Shown here: positions 8,880-17,531 of the stretch, piece after piece
Numbering within the stretch: the first letter of the stretch is position 1
Layout of the letters: each line of letters opens with the position of its first letter
Assembly: GCA_964370375.1 (NCBI GenBank)
Contig: CAYJIX010000007.1
Span: 1-64,000 of the forward strand
Direction: 5' to 3'
DNA: 64,000 nucleotides
From: CAYJIX01 sp964370375
GTDB lineage: Bacteria > Desulfobacterota > Desulfovibrionia > Desulfovibrionales > Desulfovibrionaceae
Translations under genes and position numbers: made by a program
Notes under the pieces: model-generated
Told to the model about the DNA's origin: nothing
Seen by the model: the letters and a program-made list of their open reading frames with translations, nothing else
The model's database searches: none

Positions 8880-9362
8880 ATGCTTTATTATACCCGTTTT
8901 CATTCTCCATTATGGGAGATCATCCTTGCAGGGGATGCACAAGGCATAACCCATGCCCACATGGTAACAGAAGAAGGCAAACGCACGTTCCTTATTGAGG
9001 AGTCATGGGTACAAAACGATGTTTTTTTTGCTGAAGCAAAACAACAAATTCTTGAATACTTGGATAAAAAACGTACAGCTTTTACGTTGTCCTTAAACCC
9101 TCAAGGCACAACCTTTCAAAAAAAAGTATGGACGGCGCTGTGCTCCATTCCTTACGGAGAGACGCGCACCTATAAAGACATTGCTATAGCCATTGGCAAT
9201 GCCAAGGCGGCGCGCGCCATAGGCATGGCAAATTCTTTAAATCCCATCCCTCTTATCATCCCATGCCACCGCGTGGTTGGCTCAGGCGGTGCCTTAACAG
9301 GCTTTGCCCACGGGCTGACGGCAAAAAAAACACTGCTTGACCTTGAAAAAAAAGCTGAATAA
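8880..9362 (+). CDS. ogt: Methylated-DNA-protein cysteine methyltransferase
   Basis: 160 aa from the ATG at 8880, preceded by AAGGAAG; the open frame begins 17 codons earlier without a ribosome-binding site. The protein removes O6-methyl groups from guanine in DNA by transfer to its own cysteine. The active site PCHRVVGSGGALTGFAHG is complete. Upstream is the helix-turn-helix DNA-binding part, FQKKVWTALCSIPYGETRTY, with the arginine-finger region IGMANSLNPIPLIIPC. The length fits Ogt (about 160-170 aa) without an Ada regulatory domain. It lies between tRNA-Sec and folC. Confidence 0.93.
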   Translation: MLYYTRFHSPLWEIILAGDAQGITHAHMVTEEGKRTFLIEESWVQNDVFFAEAKQQILEYLDKKRTAFTLSLNPQGTTFQKKVWTALCSIPYGETRTYKDIAIAIGNAKAARAIGMANSLNPIPLIIPCHRVVGSGGALTGFAHGLTAKKTLLDLEKKAE

Positions 9363-9466
9363 CCAAAACTGCATGAAAGCTGATACAGAAAACAAGAAAG
9401 AAACAGCAATCTTCTGGCCTATGATGTTTGTTGCAAAAATGCCTTGTTACTATAAGAGACGTTATC

Positions 9467-10744
9467 ATGACTGAACCTGCTTTTCGATCCTTTGACAACG
9501 TGCAAGCGTACCTCGACAAATTGGGCATGTTCCATATGGATTTTGGGCTTGATCGCATACAGCGTGCCTTAAAAAGTCTTAACCTAGAACGCCAGCATTG
9601 TTATACGGTGCAGGTTCTTGGGACCAATGGCAAAGGTTCAACAGCGTCCTTTTTGGCTTCTTTGTGTAAGGACCATGGTTTAAACGTAGGAGTATATACG
9701 TCGCCGCATTTTGTAACTCCTCGCGAACGGGTTCGCGTGAAAGGGCACATGCTTTCGCCGAGCGTTTGGACAGAGCTTGCCAATGAAGTGTATGCAGCGG
9801 CTACAGATTTGACCTATTTTGAATTTCTTACGGTCTTGGGCTACCTAGGCTTTGCCAAGGCTAAGGTGGATGTTGCCATCATGGAAGCAGGCCTTGGAGG
9901 GCTTCATGATGCCACCACAGCTTTGCCCGCAGATCTTTTGTGTTATACGCCAATAAGCTTTGACCACCAGCAGGTTTTAGGATCAACATTATCTGCCATT
10001 GCCGCTGATAAAGCAGGGGCCATTCGAGGATCTGCTCCCGTCTGTACAGCACCTCAAGAAGCAGAAGCGTTTGATGCATTGCAACGCGCTTCAACAAGCC
10101 ACAGTGCCATGTTATACCAAGCAGCTGCCTTTGACAGCGAAAAACTAGGCCTTGCAGGGCCTCACCAAAAAATAAATGCAGGATTGGCTCTGCAAGCGTG
10201 GGATCATATAAGCAAGGCTTTGAACGTTCCAACTGTTGATAGTTCTGTGACAAAGGGGCTGCAACAAGCCCATATTGCCGGCAGGTTGCAATGGTATGCA
10301 CCGTTTTTGCTTGACGGCGCGCATAATGAACAAGGGCTTATTGTTTTGCGTGACGCCCTAAGCCAAGCAGGCCTTGTACCCGATGCTGTTGTTTTTTCGT
10401 GCTTGGCTGATAAAGATTTGGATACCATGTTGCCATTGCTTAAGGATGTGGCAAGGGGGGCACCGTTGTATATACCCACTATCCAAGATAACGAGCGCGC
10501 CATGATTGGCAACGAGCTGGCAATAAAGCTTAGGCAATTTGGCATGAGGGCAGATGGATTTGAGAGGCTTGGCAGTGCTTTGGAGGCTTTGCAATTGGTT
10601 GATTTTGCACAGGCTGGCGCGAACACATCACCCTCAAAGCACCCCATACGGTATGGGCAGCCAAGAAAGCTTGTTCTTGTGTGCGGTTCGCTGTATCTTT
10701 TGGGTGAGTGGTTTACGTTTTTTCCGGAGGCTTTGGATTCATGA
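9467..10744 (+). CDS. folC: Folylpolyglutamate synthase / dihydrofolate synthase
   Basis: 425 aa from the ATG at 9467 (MTEPAFRSF). It ligates glutamate to dihydropteroate or folates. The Mur-ligase-type P-loop is GTNGKGSTAS near residue 50. It is followed by VGVYTSPHFVTPRERV, MEAGLGGLHDATTAL, ADKAGAIR and the C-terminal LLDGAHNEQG. The order and spacing are those of FolC. The Mur-type omega and glutamate-ligase parts are both present. Its stop overlaps the selA start by 4 bp (ATGA), so the two are translationally coupled. The upstream ribosome-binding site is weak (AAGAGA), so the start is slightly uncertain. Confidence 0.92.
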   Translation: MTEPAFRSFDNVQAYLDKLGMFHMDFGLDRIQRALKSLNLERQHCYTVQVLGTNGKGSTASFLASLCKDHGLNVGVYTSPHFVTPRERVRVKGHMLSPSVWTELANEVYAAATDLTYFEFLTVLGYLGFAKAKVDVAIMEAGLGGLHDATTALPADLLCYTPISFDHQQVLGSTLSAIAADKAGAIRGSAPVCTAPQEAEAFDALQRASTSHSAMLYQAAAFDSEKLGLAGPHQKINAGLALQAWDHISKALNVPTVDSSVTKGLQQAHIAGRLQWYAPFLLDGAHNEQGLIVLRDALSQAGLVPDAVVFSCLADKDLDTMLPLLKDVARGAPLYIPTIQDNERAMIGNELAIKLRQFGMRADGFERLGSALEALQLVDFAQAGANTSPSKHPIRYGQPRKLVLVCGSLYLLGEWFTFFPEALDS

Positions 10745-12156
10745 GCACCTTATATCGCATCCTGCCGTCTGTGGACGCTTGCCTTGCCGCCCTTGAAGAG
10801 GGGGATAGATCTTGGTTCGCCGCCATCCCTCGTCCTTTAGTAAAGAGCCTCATCAATAATTTTTTGGATAGGCTACGTGAGCGGATCCGCCAGAACGACA
10901 TAGCGTCTCCCGAAGAGCTGACCTTGCCGTTTCTTTTGCCTGCTTTGCGCCATGCTGTCACGATAGGGAGCAAGCCGCATTTTGTGCGCGTGATCAATGC
11001 TACAGGCGTGGTATTGCACACAAACATGGGGCGTGCCGTCTTGGCTCAAGAGGCTATAGAGGCAGTGGTGCAAGCCTGTTCCGGCTATTCCAATTTAGAG
11101 TTGGATTTAGCAACAGGGGAAAGGGGCAGCAGATACAGCCATGTAGAGCAGCTTTTGTGCACGCTTACAGGGGCAGAGGCTGCGCTTGTGGTCAATAATA
11201 ATGCGGCAGCTGTCTTTTTGGCTTTAAACAGTCTGTGCACAACAAGCGAAGTTATTGTGGCCAGAGGCCAGCTTGTGGAGATTGGCGGAAGCTTTCGCAT
11301 CCCTGATGTTATGACAGCCAGTGGCGCGGTTCTGCGCGAAGTTGGCTGCACCAACCGTGTGCATCCTCATGATTACGAAAAAGCGATCACTTCTGAAACG
11401 TCTGCCCTCATGCGTGTGCACACATCCAATTATCGAGTTATTGGTTTTACGTCGGATGTGGCAATTGAGGACCTTGTGGCCATGGCAGAAAAACATGGCC
11501 TATACTGTATTGAGGATTTGGGGAGCGGTTCCCTTATTGACCTTGCCATTACAGGATTGCCCGGGGAACCCACCGTGCGTTCTGTGGTCAGCGCAGGCAC
11601 TCATGTGGTGACCTTTTCCGGAGATAAGGTGCTTGGCGGCCCTCAAGCCGGTATCATTGTGGGCAAGCGCGAAGTGCTGGAAAAAATTAAAAAAAATCCC
11701 CTCAACAGAGCGTTACGCATCGATAAAATGACCCTAGCAGCCCTTGAGGCTACGTTACGGTTGTATATTGACGAAAAGCGGGCCTGTACACAGGTGCCCA
11801 CCTTGGATATGCTGTTGGTTTCTTCAGACGTTTTACGGCAGCGTGCCGACCGCTTATCTGCATTGTTGCGGCGTCAAACAAACATTAAGGTTAACATTTC
11901 CACCTGTGACGGGGGGTCTCGCGTGGGGGGGGGCTCGTTTCCAGAAAACGATTTGCCCACAACCTTGGTGCGGATAGAGTCTGAACATATAAGCGCGCAA
12001 GAGCTTAAAGAGCGTTTGCTGCGAACCTCGCCTCCTTTGTTGGGGCGTTTAGAACATGACGCCTTCTGTCTTGATCCTCGTACCTTAACGGAGGCAGAAT
12101 GGGATGAAGTTGTATCTTGCCTTGAACAGGCCTTGGCTGATACAAGCCAAGGCTAA
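10741..12156 (+). CDS. selA: L-seryl-tRNA(Sec) selenium transferase
   Basis: 471 aa. This PLP enzyme converts seryl-tRNA(Sec) to selenocysteyl-tRNA(Sec) using selenophosphate. The signatures are VINATGVVLHTNMGRAVL, SNLELDLATGERGSR, EAALVVNNNAAAVFLALN, EVGCTNRVHPHDYE and the PLP lysine in TFSGDKVLGGPQAG. The length matches the family (about 460-480 aa). The start at 10741 is chosen because it forms an ATGA overlap with folC and follows GGAGG; the open frame also allows 10708. The gene pairs functionally with the tRNA-Sec at 8580-8673, so the organism makes selenoproteins. selB does not follow, as it often does in other genomes; a peptidase gene does. Confidence 0.95.
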   Translation: MSTLYRILPSVDACLAALEEGDRSWFAAIPRPLVKSLINNFLDRLRERIRQNDIASPEELTLPFLLPALRHAVTIGSKPHFVRVINATGVVLHTNMGRAVLAQEAIEAVVQACSGYSNLELDLATGERGSRYSHVEQLLCTLTGAEAALVVNNNAAAVFLALNSLCTTSEVIVARGQLVEIGGSFRIPDVMTASGAVLREVGCTNRVHPHDYEKAITSETSALMRVHTSNYRVIGFTSDVAIEDLVAMAEKHGLYCIEDLGSGSLIDLAITGLPGEPTVRSVVSAGTHVVTFSGDKVLGGPQAGIIVGKREVLEKIKKNPLNRALRIDKMTLAALEATLRLYIDEKRACTQVPTLDMLLVSSDVLRQRADRLSALLRRQTNIKVNISTCDGGSRVGGGSFPENDLPTTLVRIESEHISAQELKERLLRTSPPLLGRLEHDAFCLDPRTLTEAEWDEVVSCLEQALADTSQG

Positions 12157-12182
12157 AACCATAGTCCACTAGGAATATATGT

Positions 12183-13595
12183 ATGAGTAGTACTAAAGAA
12201 CAAGATTCATTGGTTTTTTCCGGAACAAACGCATGGGAAAGCTATACCGGTAAAGCCCACATGAAGGCCATGAATACACTGGCCCGTGACTATATGAACT
12301 TTCTTTCCACGTGCAAGACAGAGCGCGAAACAGTGGTGGATGTGATCACTAGGTTGCAAACCGCAGGCTATAGTGACGATTTTGCCTTTGACAAAGTGTT
12401 TCGTGAATGCCGCCAAAAGGCCGTTTTTGTGGCAAGGCGTGGCAAAAAACCTTTGGCTGACGGGATACGCCTTATCAGTGCTCATACGGATTCGCCGCGC
12501 CTTGATTTTAAACAGCACCCGCTCATTGAACAAGTGGGTATTGGTCAGGCTAAAACGCATTATTATGGGGGCATTCGTAAATACCAGTGGCTCGCGCGGC
12601 CTTTGGCTTTGCATGGCGTGATTGTTCGTGAAGACGGCACACGCATTGATGTGCGCCTTGGTGAGGACGCCGCAGATCCAGTCTTTACCATTGCCGATTT
12701 GTTGCCGCATTTGGCGCAAAAAGAAAACACCAAAACCCTTGCCGACGCCTTTGAAGCAGAAAAGCTTAACGTCATCATGGGGCACAGCCCCAAAGGAGAA
12801 GCAGGCAAGGCAAGCAAAAAACGTGAAGAGGCAAAAGAAGCCTTGCCTGTACGTGGCCATATTTTAGAGCTTTTGCACAAACGTTATGCTATCCGCGAAG
12901 AGGACCTTTTTTCTGCAGAAATACAAGCTGTGCCTGCAGGGCCTGCTCGTTTTGTGGGCCTTGATGAATCGCTTATCGGTGGTTATGGACACGATGACCG
13001 AGTCTGTGTGTATACCGCGCTTAAAGCTCTTTTAGAGGCTGAACAACCGGAATATACAAGCTGCCTTATTTTTTGGGATAAAGAAGAAATCGGTTCTGAA
13101 GGATCCACCGGTGCCCAGTCGCGCTTTTTGGAAAATTGCTTGCAAGATTTGGCAGAAGCGTGGGAGCCAGCCACACATTTTAGGCATTTTATTACAAAGT
13201 CCAAAGCATTATCCGCAGATGTTCATGGTGCCATAGATCCGGACTGGCAGGAATTGCACGAAAAAAACAACGCGTCACTCATGGGACATGGCCCGTGTTT
13301 TTGTAAATTTACAGGTTCACGCGGCAAGTACGGAGCCAACGATGCGCACCCCGAATATATAGGGTGGCTGCGCAAGATCCTTAATAAGCGCTCAATCCCT
13401 TGGCAAATGGCTGAGCTTGGCAAGGTTGACCTTGGCGGCGGCGGAACCGTGGCCTTGTATCTGGCAGCTTATGGTATGGATGTTATTGACTGTGGGCCGT
13501 CTTTGCTTGGCATGCACAGTCCTTTTGAATTGGTTTCAAAAGTGGATGTATACGCTACCATGTTGGCGTATAAAGCTTTTTTTGAGGAAAAATAA
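12183..13595 (+). CDS. M18 family aminopeptidase
   Basis: 470 aa zinc aminopeptidase of the aspartyl-aminopeptidase/aminopeptidase I group, which forms large cytoplasmic oligomers that trim acidic or neutral N-termini. The conserved blocks are ISAHTDSPRLDFKQ with the first zinc histidine and aspartate near residue 96, GLDESLIGGYGHDDRVCVYT, FWDKEEIGSEGSTGAQS with the catalytic glutamates, and MHSPFELVSKVDVYA at the C-terminus with the last histidine ligand. It lies 26 bp after selA and overlaps xseB by one base (TAATG), so it belongs to the folC-selA-peptidase-xseB-ispA run. Confidence 0.9.
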   Translation: MSSTKEQDSLVFSGTNAWESYTGKAHMKAMNTLARDYMNFLSTCKTERETVVDVITRLQTAGYSDDFAFDKVFRECRQKAVFVARRGKKPLADGIRLISAHTDSPRLDFKQHPLIEQVGIGQAKTHYYGGIRKYQWLARPLALHGVIVREDGTRIDVRLGEDAADPVFTIADLLPHLAQKENTKTLADAFEAEKLNVIMGHSPKGEAGKASKKREEAKEALPVRGHILELLHKRYAIREEDLFSAEIQAVPAGPARFVGLDESLIGGYGHDDRVCVYTALKALLEAEQPEYTSCLIFWDKEEIGSEGSTGAQSRFLENCLQDLAEAWEPATHFRHFITKSKALSADVHGAIDPDWQELHEKNNASLMGHGPCFCKFTGSRGKYGANDAHPEYIGWLRKILNKRSIPWQMAELGKVDLGGGGTVALYLAAYGMDVIDCGPSLLGMHSPFELVSKVDVYATMLAYKAFFEEK

Positions 13596-13843
13596 TGGCT
13601 GCACGCAAATCTGCCAAGGCTCAGGACGAAAGCTTTGAAGTTCGCCTTGCAAAACTTCAGACCATTGTGAACCGCCTAGAAGATCCGACCCTGCCCCTTG
13701 AGGAAAGTATCAATCTGTATAAAGAAGGGTTGACCCTATCCACGGCGTGTCGCGAACAGTTGGAAAAGGCGCGTCATGATGTGCGAGTTCTTACAGAAGA
13801 AGGCCGTTGGGCACCTTTTGATAGCGATACGGAAGAGGAATAA
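13595..13843 (+). CDS. xseB: Exodeoxyribonuclease VII small subunit
   Basis: 82 aa, the usual size. XseB combines with XseA to form the nuclease that degrades single-stranded DNA from both ends. The family pattern is seen in SFEVRLAKLQTIVNRLEDPT and LPLEESINLYKEGLTL, two helices forming a hairpin. It starts one base before the previous stop ends, and ispA starts right after it. The xseB-ispA-dxs order is common in proteobacteria. xseA is not in the window. Confidence 0.93.
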   Translation: MAARKSAKAQDESFEVRLAKLQTIVNRLEDPTLPLEESINLYKEGLTLSTACREQLEKARHDVRVLTEEGRWAPFDSDTEEE

Positions 13844-13844
13844 C

Positions 13845-14726
13845 ATGTTTAAAGAAGAATTGCGCGAACGCGGACAAAGGGTTGAAGCCTATCTGGCAAC
13901 TTGTTTACAAAAACATGCCATGCCGCCACGCTTGCAAAGCGCCATGGAATATAGCCTTTGCGCGGGAGGAAAACGGCTGCGGCCAGTGTTGTGCTTAACC
14001 ACAGCAAAATTATGCGGTGTTGATGGTGATACTGTTTTGCCCTTTGCCGCCGGTATTGAGATGATCCACACCTATTCGCTCATCCATGATGATTTACCTG
14101 CCATGGATGATGACGACATGCGCAGGGGGCGCCCTTCAAATCACAAGGCCTTTGATGAAGCCACGGCTATTTTAGCAGGTGATGCGCTTTTGACCGATGC
14201 TTTTGGATTTATGGTTAAAACCCCTCTGCCTGCAGAAAGAGTGTTGGCAGCCCTTGCCGAAATGGCCGACGCTGCCGGAAGCATGGGCATGGTTGGAGGG
14301 CAGGTTTTGGACATGGAGCAAACAGGGCAGGCCGGCAATGTAAGCCTTGAAGCTTTGCAGGCTATGCATCAAGGCAAAACAGGCGCGATGTTTCGTGCGT
14401 CGTGCGTTTGCGGTGCCTTATTGGCAGGCGCAAGTCCCGCATACGTTGACGCCTTGCGCACCTACGGCAATGCCCTTGGCAGGGCTTTTCAGATTGTAGA
14501 TGACTTGCTTGACGTTTTGTCTGATTCTGCCACCCTTGGCAAACCTGTTGGCAGTGACGAGCGTCAAGGAAAAATAACCTACGTGTCTTTACTTGGGGTT
14601 GATACAAGCAAGGCCATGGCCAAAGTAGAAGCAGATAAAGCCATGGCTGCTCTTGAAGGAATGGACGGCCATGAAGCTCAATTTTTGCGTCAATTGGCTA
14701 TAACCCTTCTTGAGCGCACCTTTTAA
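13845..14726 (+). CDS. ispA: Geranylgeranyl/farnesyl diphosphate synthase
   Basis: 293 aa from the ATG at 13845, two bases after the xseB stop and preceded by GGAAGAGG. It condenses isopentenyl diphosphate with allylic diphosphates to C15 or C20 chains. The first aspartate-rich motif is HDDLPAMDDDDMRRG and the second is FQIVDDLLDV. YSLCAGGKRLRPVLCL binds diphosphate. This acid-rich first motif is typical of bacterial FPP synthases. It is followed 56 bp later by dxs, so upstream and downstream steps of the isoprenoid route are adjacent. Confidence 0.93.
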   Translation: MFKEELRERGQRVEAYLATCLQKHAMPPRLQSAMEYSLCAGGKRLRPVLCLTTAKLCGVDGDTVLPFAAGIEMIHTYSLIHDDLPAMDDDDMRRGRPSNHKAFDEATAILAGDALLTDAFGFMVKTPLPAERVLAALAEMADAAGSMGMVGGQVLDMEQTGQAGNVSLEALQAMHQGKTGAMFRASCVCGALLAGASPAYVDALRTYGNALGRAFQIVDDLLDVLSDSATLGKPVGSDERQGKITYVSLLGVDTSKAMAKVEADKAMAALEGMDGHEAQFLRQLAITLLERTF

Positions 14727-14782
14727 GGAAACGCTGATTAAATCAGCATTTTCTTAATACAACATACAACAAGCAGGCATAC

Positions 14783-16717
14783 ATGAACGCCCCGTCGTCC
14801 CACCCCTCTCCTTTTTCTTATGACGAATGTCTGACCAAGATCAGGCAGCCTTCAGACATAGCTCAATTGAGCTTACAAGAAAAAGAAAAGCTGGCCCAAG
14901 CTGTCCGTTCAGCTATTATCCAAACCGTGGCAAACAATGGCGGACACTTGGCCCCTTCTTTAGGCGTGGTGGAGCTAACCTTGGCTTTATTGTCGGTTTT
15001 TACCATGCCAGAGGATAAAATAGTTTGGGATGTGGGGCATCAAAGTTATGCTTGGAAATTGCTTACAGGAAGGGCTGAATCCTTTCATACCATACGAACC
15101 CATGGTGGCCTTAGCGGTTTTCCAAAACGCAGCGAAAGCCCTTACGATCATTTTGACGTGGGGCATTCTTCAACCTCAATTTCAGCAGCCCTTGGTATGG
15201 CCATGGCCAGAGACCTTGATGGGAAAAATCATCATGTCCTTGCCGTTATCGGCGACGGCTCGTTGACCGCTGGGCTGGCATTTGAAGGGCTTAACCAGGC
15301 AGGACAGCTTGGTAAACGCCTTATTGTGGTGCTCAACGACAATGAAATGTCCATTTCACGCAATGTCGGCGCGTTGTCGCTGTTTTTAAGCCGTAACATG
15401 TCCAAAGGCTGGGCCAGAAGGGCGCGCCGCGAAGTCAAAGACTGGCTAAAATCCATCCCCGGTATTGGCGATGAAATGGCAAACTATGCCCACAGAACCC
15501 ATAGCAGTTTAAAAAATGTCTTTACTCCCGGTATGCTGTTTGAGGCCTTTGGCTTTAACTACATAGGGCCGGTAAACGGTCATGACCAGCAAGCCCTTGA
15601 AGCGCATTTGCGCACAGCAGCTTCCATTGATGACCAACCTGTGCTCTTGCACGTGCTCACGCGCAAGGGCAAAGGCTATGCCCCGGCAGAAAAGGAACCG
15701 TCGCGTTTTCACGGTATTGGGCGTTTTGATGTAGAAACGGGTTTGTCTGCAAAAGCCGCCGCTACTGCTCCTACCTATACAGAGATTTTTGGTGAAACGC
15801 TTTGCGATTTGGCAAAGGTTGATGAACGTGTTGTAACCATAACCGCAGCCATGCCTGATGGAACCGGCACAGAACAGTTTCGCCAGCGTTTTCCCAAACG
15901 CTTCGTGGATGTGGGTATTTGCGAGCAGCACGCCATAACTTTTGCAGCAGGGCTGGCTTCTCAAGGGTATCGGCCCTTTGTGGCTATTTATTCCACGTTT
16001 TCCCAAAGGGCTTATGATCAATTGATTCATGATATGGCCCAGCAAAAGCTGCCTGTTACAGTGTGTCTTGATCGGGCAGGGCTTGTGGGTGAAGATGGAG
16101 CCACTCATCATGGGGTTTTTGACGTTTCGTTTGTGCGCAACATACCCAATGTGGTTATGCTGGCGCCTAGGGACGAAGTGGAATTGGTAAAAGGCATGCA
16201 TACTTCGTTGCAGCATGAACTGCCGTTCATTATTCGCTACCCCAAGGGGGCAGGGCTTGGCCTAGAGATTCCTCAGCATCCAGACGGAGAATTGCTGCCG
16301 CCTTTGCCTTTTACCGGTGAAGTGTTGCAAAAAGGGAAAGATGTGCTCATTATGGCCATAGGCAGCATGGTGCACCCGGCTCTTACAGCTACGAGGCACC
16401 TTGCCGAAGAAGGGGTTTGCAAGGCCACAGTGTTTGACGCCAGATGGATCAAACCTTTACCCCTTGAGCAGATAAAAAGCCTTGTGGATGAGCATTCGCA
16501 CCTTATTTTTGTGGAAGAAAACGCCCTTGCAGGAGGGTTTTCGTCGGCAGTGCTTGAAGTCCTTGCCGATAATGGCCTGCTGGCGGACAAGGTTATAAAG
16601 CGGCTTGGTTTGCCCGATATGTTTATTGAACATGGGCCGCAAAAGGTGTTGCGAGCCGAAATGCGCCTTGATGCAACAGGGATTGCCGCAAGTGTTCGCA
16701 AAAGCCTTGCGCGATAA
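14783..16717 (+). CDS. dxs: 1-Deoxy-D-xylulose-5-phosphate synthase
   Basis: 644 aa, normal for DXS. It condenses pyruvate with glyceraldehyde 3-phosphate using thiamine diphosphate, the first step of the non-mevalonate isoprenoid pathway. Visible features are VWDVGHQSYAWKLLTGR, the thiamine-diphosphate motif GDGSLTAGLAFEGLNQAG, ICEQHAITFAAGLA with the catalytic glutamate, and DRAGLVGEDGATHHGVFD. A short inverted repeat (GCTGA/TCAGC, 14733-14747) followed by TTTTCTT lies between ispA and dxs and could attenuate transcription, but it is weak. Confidence 0.96.
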   Translation: MNAPSSHPSPFSYDECLTKIRQPSDIAQLSLQEKEKLAQAVRSAIIQTVANNGGHLAPSLGVVELTLALLSVFTMPEDKIVWDVGHQSYAWKLLTGRAESFHTIRTHGGLSGFPKRSESPYDHFDVGHSSTSISAALGMAMARDLDGKNHHVLAVIGDGSLTAGLAFEGLNQAGQLGKRLIVVLNDNEMSISRNVGALSLFLSRNMSKGWARRARREVKDWLKSIPGIGDEMANYAHRTHSSLKNVFTPGMLFEAFGFNYIGPVNGHDQQALEAHLRTAASIDDQPVLLHVLTRKGKGYAPAEKEPSRFHGIGRFDVETGLSAKAAATAPTYTEIFGETLCDLAKVDERVVTITAAMPDGTGTEQFRQRFPKRFVDVGICEQHAITFAAGLASQGYRPFVAIYSTFSQRAYDQLIHDMAQQKLPVTVCLDRAGLVGEDGATHHGVFDVSFVRNIPNVVMLAPRDEVELVKGMHTSLQHELPFIIRYPKGAGLGLEIPQHPDGELLPPLPFTGEVLQKGKDVLIMAIGSMVHPALTATRHLAEEGVCKATVFDARWIKPLPLEQIKSLVDEHSHLIFVEENALAGGFSSAVLEVLADNGLLADKVIKRLGLPDMFIEHGPQKVLRAEMRLDATGIAASVRKSLAR

Positions 16718-16737
16718 CGCTGTAAAAAAAAGTAATA

Positions 16738-17448
16738 TCAGTCTGTGGTGAGAGTGATTTCAACCGTACCGCAAGAGGTGCCTTTAAGGGCCTTTAGCAT
16801 GCCTTGAATCCCCCCCTTGAGCATGTTGGCTGTAAAGGGGTTAAGCCCTACGGGCTGCCCGTTTATGCGAAGATGGATATGTTCAGGAAACGCACGGCAG
16901 TCTTGCAATACTCCTTCTCCTTTGACGATGTGGCCCATAAGGGCGCGGCAGGAGCCTTGTACGCAGGCTCCGCAGTCAAGTCCGGGCAAGGTGCAGCCTT
17001 TTTCTATAATCCGGTCAGCCAGCTTAGAAAGCGTTGTCTTGTCAAAATGCGGCATGTTTGGCAAAGGGTGTTCGCCATAGCTGCCAAGCGCAAGGTCAGG
17101 GCCTAGTTCTGCAGCTTCTTCAGGGGTGCGTAGGCAAAGCACACGAGGCAGCCACGTTAAAGATTTCCCCCCTTCCACCAAAAGCACATCACCGTTACAT
17201 AAGGGTAAAAGATCAGCCAGATAACGCCTGCCCCCTAAAAAAAGCATGCTTTCGTCAGGGCCAATGCCCACAACAGTACGTTTAGTGCTCATGAGCTTAG
17301 CTGTATCGGTATGCGGTTTATCAAGGGCCTGATGAGTGTGTTTGGCAATGCACACAGTAAGGCCTCGAGCTTCAAATTCTGTTGCAAGAAGCCCTGCAAG
17401 TGTGGTTTTTCCTGACTTGCTAAAGCCAATAATACTGACAGCTATCAT
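16738..17448 (-). CDS. mobB: MobB-type GTP-binding protein with cysteine-rich C-terminal domain
   Basis: 236 aa. The N-terminal 150 residues are MobB-like: the P-loop GFSKSGKTTLA (residues 8-18), IAKHTHQALDKPHTDTAKLM and VLLVEGGKSL. MobB assists attachment of GMP to molybdopterin, needed for formate dehydrogenase and similar enzymes. The C-terminal part (about 165-236) has LDCGACVQGSCRALMGHIVK, three cysteines, then HLRINGQPVGLNPFTANML, which is not part of E. coli MobB. The cysteines could bind an iron-sulfur cluster or zinc. It lies 83 bp downstream of fliI on the same strand, probably by chance. Presence of selA and tRNA-Sec fits use of Mo/W formate dehydrogenases. Confidence 0.8.
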   Translation of the reverse strand: MIAVSIIGFSKSGKTTLAGLLATEFEARGLTVCIAKHTHQALDKPHTDTAKLMSTKRTVVGIGPDESMLFLGGRRYLADLLPLCNGDVLLVEGGKSLTWLPRVLCLRTPEEAAELGPDLALGSYGEHPLPNMPHFDKTTLSKLADRIIEKGCTLPGLDCGACVQGSCRALMGHIVKGEGVLQDCRAFPEHIHLRINGQPVGLNPFTANMLKGGIQGMLKALKGTSCGTVEITLTTD

Positions 17449-17531
17449 GGCATCCTCATGAAGGGGGCAGGGAAGCGGTTTTTTGGGCTAAAAAACAAGC
17501 AGTCACGTATTTTTTACACGCAACCATATCA

